The notes under the pieces: generated by a model | Database searches by the model: none | What the model saw: only the letters and a program-made list of their open reading frames with translations | What the model was told of the DNA's origin: nothing | Shown: positions 11,191-21,599 of the stretch, piece by piece | How the letters are laid out: each line of letters begins with the position of its first letter | How positions within the stretch are numbered: the stretch's first letter is position 1 | Made by a program: the position numbers and the translations under genes | Source: Pogonophryne albipinna | Lineage: Eukaryota > Chordata > Actinopteri > Perciformes > Artedidraconidae | Reading direction: 5' to 3' | NCBI GenBank assembly: GCA_028583405.1 | Contig: JAPTMU010000156.1 | Span: 186,001-250,000 of the forward strand | DNA length: 64,000 nucleotides

Positions 11191-12665
11191 TGTATATTAC
11201 ATTACATTTTACATTACATTGCATTTAGCTGACGCTTTTATCCAAAGCGACATACAATAAGTACATTCGACCAGGAAGACACAAGCTTGAAGAAAACAGA
11301 ATCATATAAGTACATCAGGTTTCATAGAGCCAAACATTTCAAGTGCTACTCAACTGGCTATAGATAAGCCAGTCCTTTATTAGTATATAAGTGCTCTGTT
11401 AGCAGTTCTTTGTTAGTAATTCTATCGCTCGAAGTGGAGTCGAAAGAGATGAGTTTTCAGCCTGCGCCGGAAGATGTGCAGGCTTTCTGCTGTCCTGAGG
11501 TCAATGGGGAGCTCATTCCACCATTTTGGAGCCAGGATAGCAAACCCACGTGTTTTTGCTGATGGGAACTTGGGTCCCCCTCGCAGCGAGGGTGCAGCGA
11601 GTCGTTTGGCTGATGCAGAGCGTAGTGCACGCGCTGGGGTGTACAGTTTAACCATGTCCTGGATGTAGGAAGGGCCAGATCCATTCGCAGCATGGTATGC
11701 AAGTACCAGTGTCTTGAAGTGGATTCTAGCAGTTACTGGAAGCCAGTGAAGTGAGCGGAGGAGTGGTGTGGGAAAATGTAGGAAGGTTGAAGACCAGACG
11801 AGCCGCTGCATTCTGGATGAGCTGCAGAGGTCGGATGGCACATGCAGGTAGACCAGCCAGGAGGGAGTTGCAGTAGTCTAGGCGTGAGGTGACGAGAGCC
11901 TGGACCAGAACCTGCGTGGCTTTCTGGGTCAGCTGGGGACGTATCCTCCTGATGTTGTAAAGCGTGTATCTGCAGCAACGGGTTGTACCAGCGATGTTTG
12001 CAGTGAAGGACAGTTTGTTATCTAGGATCACACCCAGATTCCTTGCAGTCTGAGTCGGGGAAACAACAGAGGTGCCGATGTTGATTGTCAGGTCAAGAGT
12101 GGGACAATCTTTTCCTGGAAGGAAAAGCAGTTCAGTCTTGTCAAGGTTGAGCTTGAGGTGATGAGCAGACATCCACTGTGAGATGTCAGCTAGACAAGCA
12201 GAGATGCGTGCGACGACCTGGGTCTCTGAGCGGGGAAAGGACAGAATTAATTGGGTGTCGTCAGCGTAGCAGTGGTATGAAAAACCATGCGGGCTAATGA
12301 CTGATCCGAGCGAGTTTGTGTACAGGGAGAAGAGGAGGGGACCAAGAACAGAGCCCTGAGGGACCCCTGTAGTTAATTGACAAGGGTCAGACTCGGACCC
12401 TCTCCAAGTTACCCTGTAGGTACGGTCTTTGAGGTATGAGGTGAGGCGGGAAAGTGCAGAGCCTGAAACTCAGATCCTCCTTCACACTGGAGAGTGTGAA
12501 GGAGGATCTGATGGTTCACCGTGTCGAATGCAGCAGACAGGTCCAACAGGATGATGACAGAGGAGAGGGATGCTGGTTTAGCAGTGTGCAGTTCCTCAGT
12601 GACAGCAATGAGAGCAGTTTCTGTGGAGTGACCTGCCTTGAAACCAGACTGGTGCGGATCCAGAA
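11191..12665 (-). pseudogene. LINE of the CR1/L2/Rex1 group, truncated
   Basis: Minus-strand frames read [80 protein letters not shown] and WWNELPIDLRTAESLHIFRR, the typical RT C-terminal half of this LINE group in fish. The 3' tail at 11195-11260 (CATTTAGCTGACGCTTTTAT, then CCAAAGCGAC) is a widely seen fish LINE/SINE tail. Two frames and stops show it is dead, and it is 5'-truncated near 12665. A related plus-strand fragment lies at 60921-61400. Which of the CR1-like clades it belongs to I cannot decide. Confidence 0.85.
12471..12510. other. Perfect 17 bp hairpin inside the LINE
   Basis: The arms CAGATCCTCCTTCACAC (12471-12487) and its exact complement (12494-12510) flank a 6-base loop. The related LINE at 60955-60990 has a different sequence in place of the left arm, so the hairpin seems to have been created in this copy by a templated switch. 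Confidence 0.85.
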
Positions 12666-12750
12666 GGTTGTTCTGATGTTGTATATGAATACAATACCGT
12701 TTTAAATGACACTTTAATTATGTTTGATTCCATTAATTGAATTAAAGATG

Positions 12751-12943
12751 TGTGGTATCTTACCTTGTGTTATTATTACATGTTATTGCATTTGTCCAGC
12801 AGGGGGCAAACTCACTCTTGGTATTAAAAGAGCCAGTTATATTCGTTCCCACGAGGAAGTCTCAGCAGCATGTTACCAAAGTAAAACCAGTTAAACCTAC
12901 TCCTATGATGTGGACATACAATTATTGATCACAAGATACAACA
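12751..12943 (+). repeat. Gypsy-2 5' LTR (LTR1)
   Basis: The LTR starts TGTGGTATCTTACCTTGTG and ends GATCACAAGATACAACA. It is followed by TATTATTGGCGACGAGG, where the tRNA primer site should be. It differs from LTR2 at two positions and from LTR3 at one, by eye. Confidence 0.92.
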
Positions 12944-13111
12944 TATTATTGGCGACGAGGATTAAGAAGAGGATTAAGACAAGGATCAAGACGGGATTAA
13001 AGAGGACATGCCGAACGGACTGGTTAGCACCTTACATGCAGGTTTGGGTCATTAGCGGCAGCTTACTCAAATTATTAGCAGCGGGTGAAGGAGAGGATTC
13101 ATTGACACACA

Positions 13112-13912
13112 ATGGCAATGATTGGCACGCTGGCACCTTCTGATGCAAAAAATCAGAAGTGGGAAGAATACTGTGAGGTATTGGAACAGTTTTTTGAGGC
13201 AAATGAAATTGATAATGGAGACATACAAAGAGCCATATTAATAAGTGTTGTGGGATCATCAACATACAGCCTTATGAAAAACCTCCTCAGTCCGGATAAG
13301 CCCAAGGATAAGACTTACACACAACTTGTGGAGCTGCTAAAAAATCACTTTGACCCAAAGCCTAGTGAAATTGTGCAAAGGTACAAGTTTGACTCCTGCA
13401 ACCGTGAGCCCAATGAGTCAGTAATGGAATACGTGGCTGAGCTGCGTCGGTTAGCGCAGGATTGCAACTATGGTAACACTTTGCAGCAGAGGTTGAGAGA
13501 CAGGATCGTCTGTGGAATAAATGAAGATCGGATTCAGAGACGACTCTTATCAGAAGCGGATTTAACATTTGAAAAAGCATTGTCAATTGCTGTGGTGTCA
13601 GAGACTGCAAATAAAAATGCACAGGAGATACAAAACCAAGGGGCCACAGCTAAATGCTTCAAAATGGATAAAAAGCCACAGGAGGCTTATGCACACAGAG
13701 AACCTACCAAAGAGTGTTACAGATGCAAGGGAACCAAGCATGAAGCAGCAGACTGTAAGTTTAAACAAGAGAAATGTCATGCATGTGGTAAAATAGGACA
13801 CATTGCCAGAGCTTGTCGTAGTAGGTCTACACAGAATGGAAACAGCAACAAAAATGCAGACCCAAAGAGAGAAAGGAGGCAAACCACATATCACCGTTCT
13901 CATAAAGTATAA
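13112..13912 (+). pseudogene. Gypsy-2 gag
   Basis: A 266-codon gag begins MAMIGTLAPSDAKNQKWEEY. It has the retrotransposon gag pattern (LISVVGSSTYSLMKNL, then QLVELLKNHFDPKPSE, then SVMEYVAELRRLAQDCNY) and ends with two zinc knuckles, CYRCKGTKHEAADC and CHACGKIGHIARAC. A TAA stop at 13910-13912 separates it from the protease, which is in the same frame. That stop could be a nonsense mutation or a readthrough site; I favour a mutation because pol has other breaks. The first 500 bp of leader and gag are duplicated after LTR2. Confidence 0.92.
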
Positions 13913-14542
13913 GAGATACAGAGCCAAAGTGATAGCTCAGAAGAAGATACATTATTTCTGAATAAGATGAGGTTCAGATTGGGACGCATGGGTGAAGTGC
14001 ACCTGAGACGAGTAGACCCATACATGGTTGAAGTGAAGCTGGATAGTAAGTTTGTTAACTTTGAGATAGACACTGGCTGTAGTCTCACAATAATGAATGA
14101 ACAGACATTTCAAAGACTATGGAAAGACACAAAAAGTCCATGTTTGAGACCAACCAAAATCCACATCGAGTCTTATACAGGTGACCCTGTTAATGTGGTC
14201 GGAGCTGCTATTGTTAAAGTGAAATACAAACATCAAAGGCGGTACCTGCCCCTCATTGTGGCTAAAGGGGACGTTCCCAGCCTGCTGGGAAGAGGCTGGC
14301 TGGAGGAAATACATCTGAGTTGGAAAGAAATCAAGCTCAGACACAAATCCCGAATCCTGAAACACCTGAAGACAGAGGACAAATCGCTGCAGCAAGTACT
14401 GAGCAAACATGAAAATGTCTTCAAAGAGGAGCTTGGCACACTGAAAGGTATGAAAGCTACCATCCATGTAAAGGCTGATGCAGTCCCTCGTTTCTTCCAT
14501 CCAAGGTCTGTCCCGTACGCCATGCCATGCACACCAAAGTAG
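13913..14542 (+). pseudogene. Gypsy-2 protease and RT lead-in
   Basis: The frame is continuous with gag apart from the TAA. It contains VEVKLDSKFVNFEIDTGCS, with the DTG protease active site, then PSLLGRGWLEEIHLSW and the pre-RT segment ending near PYAM. It stops at 14540-14542; RT continues in a different frame from 14527, so a frameshift lies near 14520-14530. Confidence 0.88.
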
Positions 14543-14955
14543 ATGAAGAAATAGACAGATTGTTGAAAGAAGGAGTAATCTCACCTGTTAAACATGCAGA
14601 ATGGGCAGCACCAGTGGTTCCAATACTGAAGCCTGTTGGGACAGTAAGGCTATGTGGAGACTACAAGCTCACTGTAAATACAGTTTCCTCACTTGAACAA
14701 TACCCCATACCACGAATGGAAGATCTGTTTGCAGCACTGACAGGAGGAAAACAGTTCACAAAGTTGGACATGAGTCATGCATACCAGCAAATACTCATGG
14801 ATGATGACTCAAAGAAATACTTAACAGTGAATACACACAGAGGCTTATTCACACAACAGACTGCCTTTTGGAGTAGCATCAGCCCCAGCTATATTTCAGA
14901 GGACAATGGAAGGTCTCCTGCGAGGCATTCCTTTTGTGGCAGTGTATTTAGATGA
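14527..14955 (+). pseudogene. Gypsy-2 RT, fingers region
   Basis: The frame shows EEIDRLLKEGVISPV, TVRLCGDYKLTVN and FTKLDMSHAYQQI (first RT catalytic Asp). Homology leaves the frame near 14860, just after VNTHRGLF, where a small deletion shifts it. The last 30 codons of this ORF are out of frame. RT goes on in the frame used by the next entry. Confidence 0.88.
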
Positions 14956-16348
14956 CATCCTGGTGAGCGGTGTGGATGAGGAAGACCATCTGCAGAACCT
15001 CGAGACAGTGTTGGCAAAGCTGGAGGAGGCAGGATTGCGTCTGAGAAGGAGCAAGTGCACTTTCCTGGAAGAGGAAGTGGAATATCTGGGACATCGAGTG
15101 GATGCACAGGGACTTCACCCTGTGGAAAAGAAAGTCAAAGCCATCATGGATGCTCCCAACCCCACAAATGTTACTGAACTCAAGTCGTACTTAGGTTTGC
15201 TAAATTACTATAACACATTTCTGCCAAACTTAGCTACACTATTGGCACCACTGCATGAGCTCCTGCGACAAGATGTGCGATGGACATGGCAAAAGAAACA
15301 GGAAGAGGCTTTTAAAAAATCAAAGGCCCTGTTAAACTCAGCAGATGTGTTGGTGCATTACTCTGCTGACCCAGAGTTAATTATGTCATGTGATGCGTCA
15401 CCTTACGGGGTGGGCGCTGTTTTATCACACGTAATGGACGATGGAACTGAACGTCCTTTGGGGTTCATGTCGCGTACCCTAGCGCCTGCTGAAAATAATT
15501 ACTCACAGGTAGACAAAGAAGGCTTAGCAGTTATATTTGGAATCAAGAAATTCCACAAGTACTTGTATGGTCGAACTTTCACCATCTATACAGATCACAA
15601 GCCACTGATCTCTCTTTTCAACAAAAAGAAACCCATTCCACAGATGGGTTCCCCTAGAGTTCAGAGATGGGCGGTGCATCTGAGTGCCTATGAGTATCAC
15701 ATTATGTACAAACCAGGAAAGAACAACGCTAATCCGGACGCATTAAGCAGACTGCCGCTGTCGGTAGATGTGCGAGAGAGTGAGACCGCAGAACAAGTGC
15801 TCGTCATGATTGATCTTCTGGATGACACACTCGTGGACACAGCCAAAATAAAACACTGGACAGCTAAGGATGTAATATTGTCTCAAGTTCATGGTTATGT
15901 CCTGTCGGGATGGCCTTCAGTGACTGAGGCTCCTCTCAAGCCGTATCATCAGAGGAGAGAGGAACTGAGTGTGAGGGATGGCTGCGTGCTCTGGGGAGCC
16001 AGAGTCATCGTACCAAACAAAGGCAGGGAAAAGATATTGAAAGTACTGCACCAAACACATTCCGGCATGTCAAAGATGAAAGGTCTGGCTAGATCTTATG
16101 TATGGCGGCCGGGGATGGACCAGGATGTAGAAAAGGAAGTGCAGTCTTGTGATGAGTGCCAAAAGCACCACAAGTCACCACCATCAGCACCATTACATCT
16201 GGGAGTGGCCGAAGTCTCCCTGGACGAGAATTCATGTGGACTATGCAGGTCCTTTCCTGGGAGAGATGTTTCTACTGATAGTGGATGCTCACTCAAAATG
16301 GATGGATATTTATCCAGTGAAGTCAGCTACATCACAGGTGACCATTGA
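14906..16348 (+). pseudogene. Gypsy-2 RT palm, RNase H and integrase N-terminus
   Basis: In order, the frame carries the RT active site VYLDDILVSG, the thumb segment VEYLGHRVDAQGLHP, the RNase H start MSCDASPYGVGAVLSH, YTDHKPLISLF, the tether end NPDALSRLPL, and the integrase HHCC zinc finger (HQTHSGMSKM ... CDECQKHH). It leaves the homologous frame near 16190. The domain order and spacing are those of an ordinary Gypsy pol. Confidence 0.92.
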
Positions 16349-16733
16349 AAAGCTGCGTCAGAGTTTCAGTGTTTTTGGACTGCCAAAAATGGTGGTGTCA
16401 GACAACGGAACCTGTTTTACAAGTGCTGAATTTGAGACTTTCATGAAACAAAATGGCATCCGCCATGTGAGGTCAGCACCGTTTCACCCGTCTTCTAATG
16501 GGCTGGCAGAGATGGCGGTCCAAACCTTCAAAGGGGGGATGAAAAAGATGAAAGGTGAAACATTGCAAACTAGACTGTCAAAGTTTCTGTTCAGTTACCG
16601 CATCACACCTCACGCGACCACAGGCCTGTCGCCTGCAGAGTTGATGATGTCAAGGAGACTCAGATCTGCACTTGACCTGCTCCTGCCAGATGTGAAAACA
16701 GCAAAAACAACTAAAACAGAAACAGTCCCATGA
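16149..16733 (+). pseudogene. Gypsy-2 integrase core
   Basis: From about 16200 the frame reads PWTRIHVDYAGPF (first catalytic Asp), VVSDNGTCFTS (second Asp) and HPSSNGLAEMAVQ (catalytic Glu), then FLFSYRITPHATTGLSPAEL. All three DDE residues are present, but the frame is shifted from the zinc-finger part. It ends at a stop at 16731-16733. Confidence 0.9.
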
Positions 16734-16739
16734 CACAAA

Positions 16740-17118
16740 CAGGAAACTGAGAAGTTTCTCACCTGGGGATAAAGTTTTCATCAGAAACTACTCTTATAGA
16801 CCTAAATGGATCCCTGCGGTCATCGACAGCTCATTAGGTCCAGTGTCATATACAGTGATCATTGGAAGTGGTCAAGTCGTGAAGCGGCATGTGGATCAAG
16901 TAAGAGCCAGATTGACAGACACCGTGTCCTTAGAGCCAGTGCTGGACTCCAACAGAGACACCGTGGTTCCAGTGACAATCGAGCAAGAAGCACCTCCTGC
17001 AAGTGAGCCAGTGATTCTGTGTACTCCGGTCCCGCCGGACTTGCCTGCTACACCCGTGGTGAGACGATCAGAGCGCGAGAGACAGCCACCTGTATACCTG
17101 AAAGACTTTGTTAAATAG
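16740..17118 (+). pseudogene. Gypsy-2 integrase C-terminus
   Basis: After another frameshift, an open frame from at least 16843 contains YTVIIGSGQVVKRHVDQVRA, the usual C-terminal DNA-binding strand of Gypsy integrase, and a proline-rich tail ending RSERERQPPVYLKDFVK. The stop is at 17116-17118. The 160 bp to the polypurine tract is untranslated. Confidence 0.82.
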
Positions 17119-17295
17119 ATCAAGAGATGTTCAATTAATAGAGCAGCATAGTTCTCTGTTCTCACTTTAAGGAAATGTTTAGAATGTTAATCTTTGAAAG
17201 TGAAATGATTTATGTCAGTACCTCGAAATGTTGTGTAACGGGAGTATGTTATACCCCCACCTTCGGGAAGTATTGTTAGCTTAAAGGGGGGGAAA

Positions 17296-17488
17296 TGTGG
17301 TATCTTACCTTGTGTTATTATTACATGTTATTGTATTTGTCCAGCAGGGGGCAAACTCACTCTTGGTATTAAAAGAGCCAGTTATATTCGTTCCCACGAG
17401 GAAGTCTCGGCAGCATGTTACCAAAGTAAAACCAGTTAAACCTACTCCTATGATGTGGACATACAATTATTGATCACAAGATACAACA
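17296..17488 (+). repeat. Gypsy-2 3' LTR (LTR2)
   Basis: It is preceded by the purine tract at 17283-17295 and is 193 bp, with the same ends as LTR1. It is not followed by the target duplication but by Gypsy-2 leader and gag sequence, as if another internal region began here. Confidence 0.92.
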
Positions 17489-17988
17489 TATTATTGGCGA
17501 CGAGGATTAAGAAGAGGATTAAGACAAGGATCAAGACGGGATTAAAGAGGACATGCCGAACGGACTGGTTAGCACCTTACATGCAGGTTTGGGTCATTAG
17601 CGGCAGCTTACTCAAATTATTAGCAGCGGGTGAAGGAGAGGATTCATTGACACACAATGGCAATGATTGGCACGCTGGCACCTTTTGATGCAAAAAATCA
17701 GAAGTGGGAAGAATACTGTGAGGTATTGGAACAGTTTTTTGAGGCAAATGAAATTGATAATGGAGACATACAAAGAGCCATATTAATAAGTGTTGTGGGA
17801 TCATCAACATACAGCCTTATGAAAAACCTCCTCAGTCCGGATAAGCCCAAGGATAAGACTTACACACAACTTGTGGAGCTGCTAAAAAATCACTTTGACC
17901 CAAAGCCTAGTGAAATTGTGCAAAGGTACAAGTTTGACTCCTGCAACCGTGAGCCCAATGAGTCAGTAATGGAATACGTGGCTGAGCT
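17489..17988 (+). pseudogene. Duplicated Gypsy-2 leader and 5' gag
   Basis: About 500 bp match 12944-13443 almost exactly; I noticed one base difference (TCTGATG versus TTTGATG). The gag frame from 17657 runs to SVMEYVAEL and then joins LINE sequence at 17988, giving a 113-codon truncated product with no zinc knuckles. Confidence 0.9.
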
Positions 17989-18146
17989 TCCTCAGTGACA
18001 GCAATGAGAGCAGTTTCTGTGGAGTGACCTGCCTTGAAACCAGACTGGTGCGGATCCAGAAGGTTGTTCTGATGTTGTATATGAATACAATACCGTTTTA
18101 AATGACACTTTAATTATGTTTGATTCCATTAATTGAATTAAAGATG
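17988..18146. repeat. Duplicated left flank of Gypsy-2
   Basis: These 159 bp repeat 12592-12750 apparently without change: the end of the minus-strand LINE, then non-element sequence, ending in the GATG target site. The join with gag at 17988 has only about one base of microhomology. Confidence 0.92.
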
Positions 18147-18339
18147 TGTGGTATCTTACCTTGTGTTATTATTACATGTTATTGCATTTGTCCAGCAGGG
18201 GGCAAACTCACTCTTGGTATTAAAAGAGCCAGTTATATTCGTTCCCACGAGGAAGTCTCGGCAGCATGTTACCAAAGTAAAACCAGTTAAACCTACTCCT
18301 ATGATGTGGACATACAATTATTGATCACAAGATACAACA
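18147..18339 (+). repeat. Third Gypsy-2 LTR (LTR3), solo-like
   Basis: A 193 bp LTR is flanked by GATG on both sides (18143-18146 and 18340-18343), exactly as a solo LTR at the original insertion site would be. It has one difference from LTR1 and one from LTR2. Confidence 0.92.
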
Positions 18340-18418
18340 GATGTGTTAATGAATTCTACTGAAATGATTGTTACATTGTCATCATGTAAATATTTAGTTC
18401 TTTTATTTGCCTCACCAG

Positions 18419-18482
18419 AAAACAGTGACACCTCCTCTTGAAGACATTTTGCCTCCTGCTATCGACTTCAGGTTCACATTAG
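18419..18482 (+). other. Candidate internal exon of an unknown host gene
   Basis: A 64-base stretch is bounded by CTCACCAG and GTAAGC and is open in one frame (KTVTPPLEDILPPAIDFRF). The polypyrimidine run before it is good. I do not recognise the peptide. Its phase does not fit directly with the candidate exon at 19865, so if real at least one more exon is needed. Low confidence. Confidence 0.25.
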
Positions 18483-19014
18483 GTAAGCCCTTGAGTGTGT
18501 CAGACTAAAGTTGTTGTTTCAGAGGTTAATTCAAGACGTGTTATGTTTACATTCTAATATAATGAGCATCAGGTAAACATACCCATTTCAATTTTTTGAA
18601 TCACAGATGGGATGGAGATGTAAACTATGCAGCACTAGTGTCACCAAGTGATATTTTAAAACATTATCGCTCTCACATATGAAGATAAAAGTTGAAATAA
18701 TCGTCTGTTCTTATTTATTCTAGGACCCATGTGCCACTTTATGTAAATCTCTGAGCATGAGGTGGGGCAAAAAATAAGTAGTTGGACATTTTATGAACTA
18801 TATCAATATCATGACTATGTGGTTCATTTTCTTGCAAACCAGCCTTTTTTTGATGGCTTAAACCCCTTGTAATGCATGTTAATAGCACCTCTGTTACCGT
18901 CTGTTAACAGCTAATGTAAACTGGCTCGTTATGATTTCAAGACGGATGTGATTTTTGTTGTTGAGAAAAACACTTGGTGTGTCCTGATTTGTACTCAATT
19001 TATGTTTCGTTTGT
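18483..19014. other. No gene recognised
   Basis: AT-rich sequence between a candidate exon and the LINE. No repeat family, RNA gene or coding frame that I can support. Confidence 0.4.
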
Positions 19015-19023
19015 ATATACAGG

Positions 19024-19856
19024 CCTACCATCACAAATATTGGGATAAAGATGGACCCTGAACTTAAGCTGGACAGCCAGATCAAGGCAGTTGTTAAAAA
19101 CAGCTTCTTCCACCTCAGGCAGCTAGCCAAAATAAAGCCTTTTTTAAATCGTGACCTCTTTGAAACGGTAATCCATGCCTTCGTCACCTCCCGCTTGGAT
19201 TATTGTAATGCACTATATGGGGATAAGTGCATCCTCCCTTGCTCGCCTGCAGATGGTGCAAAATGCAGCAGCACGGCTACTAACTGGCACACGCAAACAC
19301 GAGCACATTTCCCCCGTTTTATCTTCACTCCACTGGCTGCCCGTTCATTCGAGGATTCATTTTAAAACTCTTTTATTTACTTTTAAAGCCCTCAATGGCC
19401 TGGCCCCTCCCTACCTCTCTGAGCTGTTACACAGCTACACGCCAACTCGTACTCTCAGGTCAGCTGATCAGTTGCTCCGGAGGGTGCCAAAAACAAAGTC
19501 TAAGCACAGAGGGGACCGTGCTTTCTCTGCTGCCGCCCCTAAACTGTGGAACGACCTGCCCTTGCTCATCAGACAGGCTCCCACACTGTTTGTTTTTAAA
19601 TCCCGTCTTAAAACCCACCTCTTCTCCTTAGCATTTGTAAACAAGTAGATTGTTGCTTTTATTTGCTTTCAGTGGTCTATTGTTTTATTATATGGCTGTT
19701 TTTTTAATTATTTTTTATTATTACGTTTATTCTGGTTTGTTTTGTGTTTGTATCTTTTATTTGTAATGTATTTATTTTATGTTTTGTGAGCTTATCTCTC
19801 TGTACAGCACTTTGGTCTGAAGGTTTTAAAGTGCTATATAAATAAAGTTGGATTGG
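19024..19856 (+). pseudogene. LINE (jockey/CR1 group), 5'-truncated, with target duplication
   Basis: Frames read [69 protein letters not shown] and WNDLPLLIRQAPTLFVFKSR, the RT C-terminus of a fish LINE. A frameshift near 19230 breaks it. The 3' end has GTGCTATATAAATAAAGTTG. The 9-base ATATACAGG occurs on both sides (19015-19023 and 19857-19865), a target duplication placed on a probable splice acceptor. Confidence 0.85.
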
Positions 19857-19864
19857 ATATACAG

Positions 19865-19961
19865 GGAACAGCAGAGGTTGAAGTGCAACAGGCTCGTGAT
19901 GCACAGCATAAAGTTATACGTTGCCCACGAGCCAGATGCAGTTGGAATAACCATCAAGTAA
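19865..19961 (+). other. Candidate terminal exon of an unknown host gene
   Basis: Before the LINE inserted, TTTATGTTTCGTTTGTATAT followed by ACAG would have been a strong 3' splice site for this exon. One frame reads EQQRLKCNRLVMHSIKLYVA and on to a TAA at 19959-19961. An AATAAA lies at 20030-20035, about 70 bases after the stop. I do not recognise the protein. The LINE now separates the pyrimidine tract from the exon, so splicing may be impaired. Confidence 0.3.
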
Positions 19962-20177
19962 TAATGTGTTGTGCTTTTAAACAAACTTGTTACTGTTTTA
20001 TGAAAACTGTTTTGAAATAATCACATTTTAATAAAATGTATTAACATGTCCATAACGTTCCCTTTTTTTAATCTATTTGTTCTCAAATGTTCTCAACAGT
20101 TTTTCACTTTAATTGGATAGTCCTAACACATGCCTACAAACGCTTAGTGGAGAATGCTTACTAAAAGTATGCTGATA

Positions 20178-20607
20178 GTCAACTCTAGATTATTTGACGA
20201 TCAACAGATAGTCAACTAAACTTTAGTTGCTTATCTGTTGATCGTCAACTAATGCTTAATATAATCTCTAGTTGACATCTTGACTCTCAACAGATTGTCA
20301 ACAGATAGTTGACATGACCCTGTTGACTTTCAACTGACAGATTGATTTTGAGTATTGATTGTCAATTTTGAAGATGTTGACACAATCTACAGATAGTAAG
20401 GTTGAATATTGGTTAATAAGCTGTTGCAAAAAAACATGTTGACAGTCAACAGACACTTTTTGTAAAATCTATAGATCAACACTTGAGATATACCTTATAT
20501 TATACTGGCAGTTAGTTACATGCATGTTACTTGTCTGTTGAAACAGTGTTGTTGAATGTCAACTGATGACTTATAGAGTGTCAACTATGGACTATCAAAA
20601 TAAAGTG
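20178..20607. repeat. Repeat dense in GTCAAC/GTTGAC
   Basis: I count at least seven GTCAAC and five GTTGAC in about 410 bases, often as CAACAGATAGTCAAC or its complement. The right edge AAATAAAGTGTTACCC is like the end of a fish non-autonomous DNA transposon. No ORF. Confidence 0.75.
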
Positions 20608-20608
20608 T

Positions 20609-20800
20609 TACCCAATATCTGAGTACTTCTACTTTTACTCAAGTACAAGATCTGAGTACTTCTCCACCTCTGTACGTATAGTAAGGCAGTAAGGAGTGCC
20701 TTGAATCTCTCAGTCAGAGCTGGTTCATGTTGCTTGAAAAGAAAGCTTTGGTGCCCTCTGCTGTTTTTTTTCAGGTGCTGATGAACTAAATATCTCATAA
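20609..20800. repeat. AGTACTT/ACTCAAGTA dispersed repeat
   Basis: GAGTACTTCTACTTTTACTC leads into CAGTAAGGAGTGCCTTGAAT and a segment ending in AGCTTTGGTGCCCTCTGCTG. The same family appears inverted at 58330-58575, and its AAAGTA-rich end recurs near 23395-23490, 30190-30217 and 31095-31135. It looks like a non-autonomous DNA element; the class is not certain. Confidence 0.6.
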
Positions 20801-20819
20801 AGCACAATTATTTAAACTG

Positions 20820-21590
20820 GCACTCAAAACAGCAAGACCATAGCTCCAAAACTCTAAACACTTTTTCAGCTCTGCACCCAAATTTCACTTCAACATGGCC
20901 CTTTCTGCAAACACTGCACACTGTTCTGAAAGTAAAACACGGGAATCTGAGGTAAAACACTGCCATTACTGTAAAACTGCAGCAACATTAACCGTTAAAG
21001 TTAACACTTTTGCAAACTCAGTAGATAGTTTTAAAATCAGAATCCAGTTCATTGTCGTAAAGTAGATTTAATTTGCTAAAATAACTTTTGTTGTGTTTCA
21101 TGCTACTTTGTTTTGGCCTGCAAACATACGAAACCCTAGACATTTGCAATTTGAGGAAGTCACATTCATTTCTAATTATAATTACTCTGGCATTTTAGAT
21201 CCCAGAAAAGTGAAGTTATTTTTGTATCATTATTGAATTATTTTTAACTTGAAGTTTGATGTTTTTTCACATTACATCCTATTTAAAACACTGAAGTTAG
21301 TTTGATCATTAAACTCTGAGCTAAAATAGATACAGTACATCTCCCATACTATTAATTTATTAGACTTTGTATTTGTGATCTCACATTATCTGCTAGCTCC
21401 CGTCTGGTTTCAGTATCAGAGTTTCTGCTTCCTCTCTGGAGTTTCTTTTAATCATCTTTGAAGAGCTGTTATGTAACCTCCACTCTCTGCAGACGGCACA
21501 CTGTTAGCGGCAATACAACCGTGTGTGTGTGCAACTGCTTCCTATCAAACAGAGCTAAATCAAATCTGAACAGAGCAGGGCTGCGGCTCA
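20820..21590. other. No gene recognised
   Basis: AT-rich sequence. The part at 20835-21010 has repeated phrases such as AAAACACTG and GTAAAAC that suggest an old transposon. No coding frame or RNA that I can support. Confidence 0.4.
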
Positions 21591-21599
21591 TGATTTAAG

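Larger units (their letters stand above)
12751..17488 (+). mobile_element. Gypsy-2 provirus, LTR to LTR
   Basis: Two 193 bp LTRs (12751-12943 and 17296-17488) enclose leader, gag and pol in the order gag, protease, RT, RNase H, integrase. The 4 bp before the first LTR are GATG (12747-12750), and the same GATG follows the third LTR at 18340-18343, as expected for a Gypsy target duplication. A polypurine tract, AAAGGGGGGGAAA, sits just before the 3' LTR. I counted two differences between the two LTRs. Despite this, pol has several frameshifts and there is an in-frame stop between gag and protease. Confidence 0.9.

Noticed and set aside
12910..13143. 77-residue ORF in the Gypsy-2 leader, present twice (also 17455-17688)
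   Set aside because: It begins inside the LTR and overlaps the gag start in another frame; it is repeated only because the DNA is duplicated.
20178..20607. CRISPR-like array
   Set aside because: The repeated unit is only 6-14 bases, occurs in both orientations and has irregular spacing; the genome is eukaryotic.
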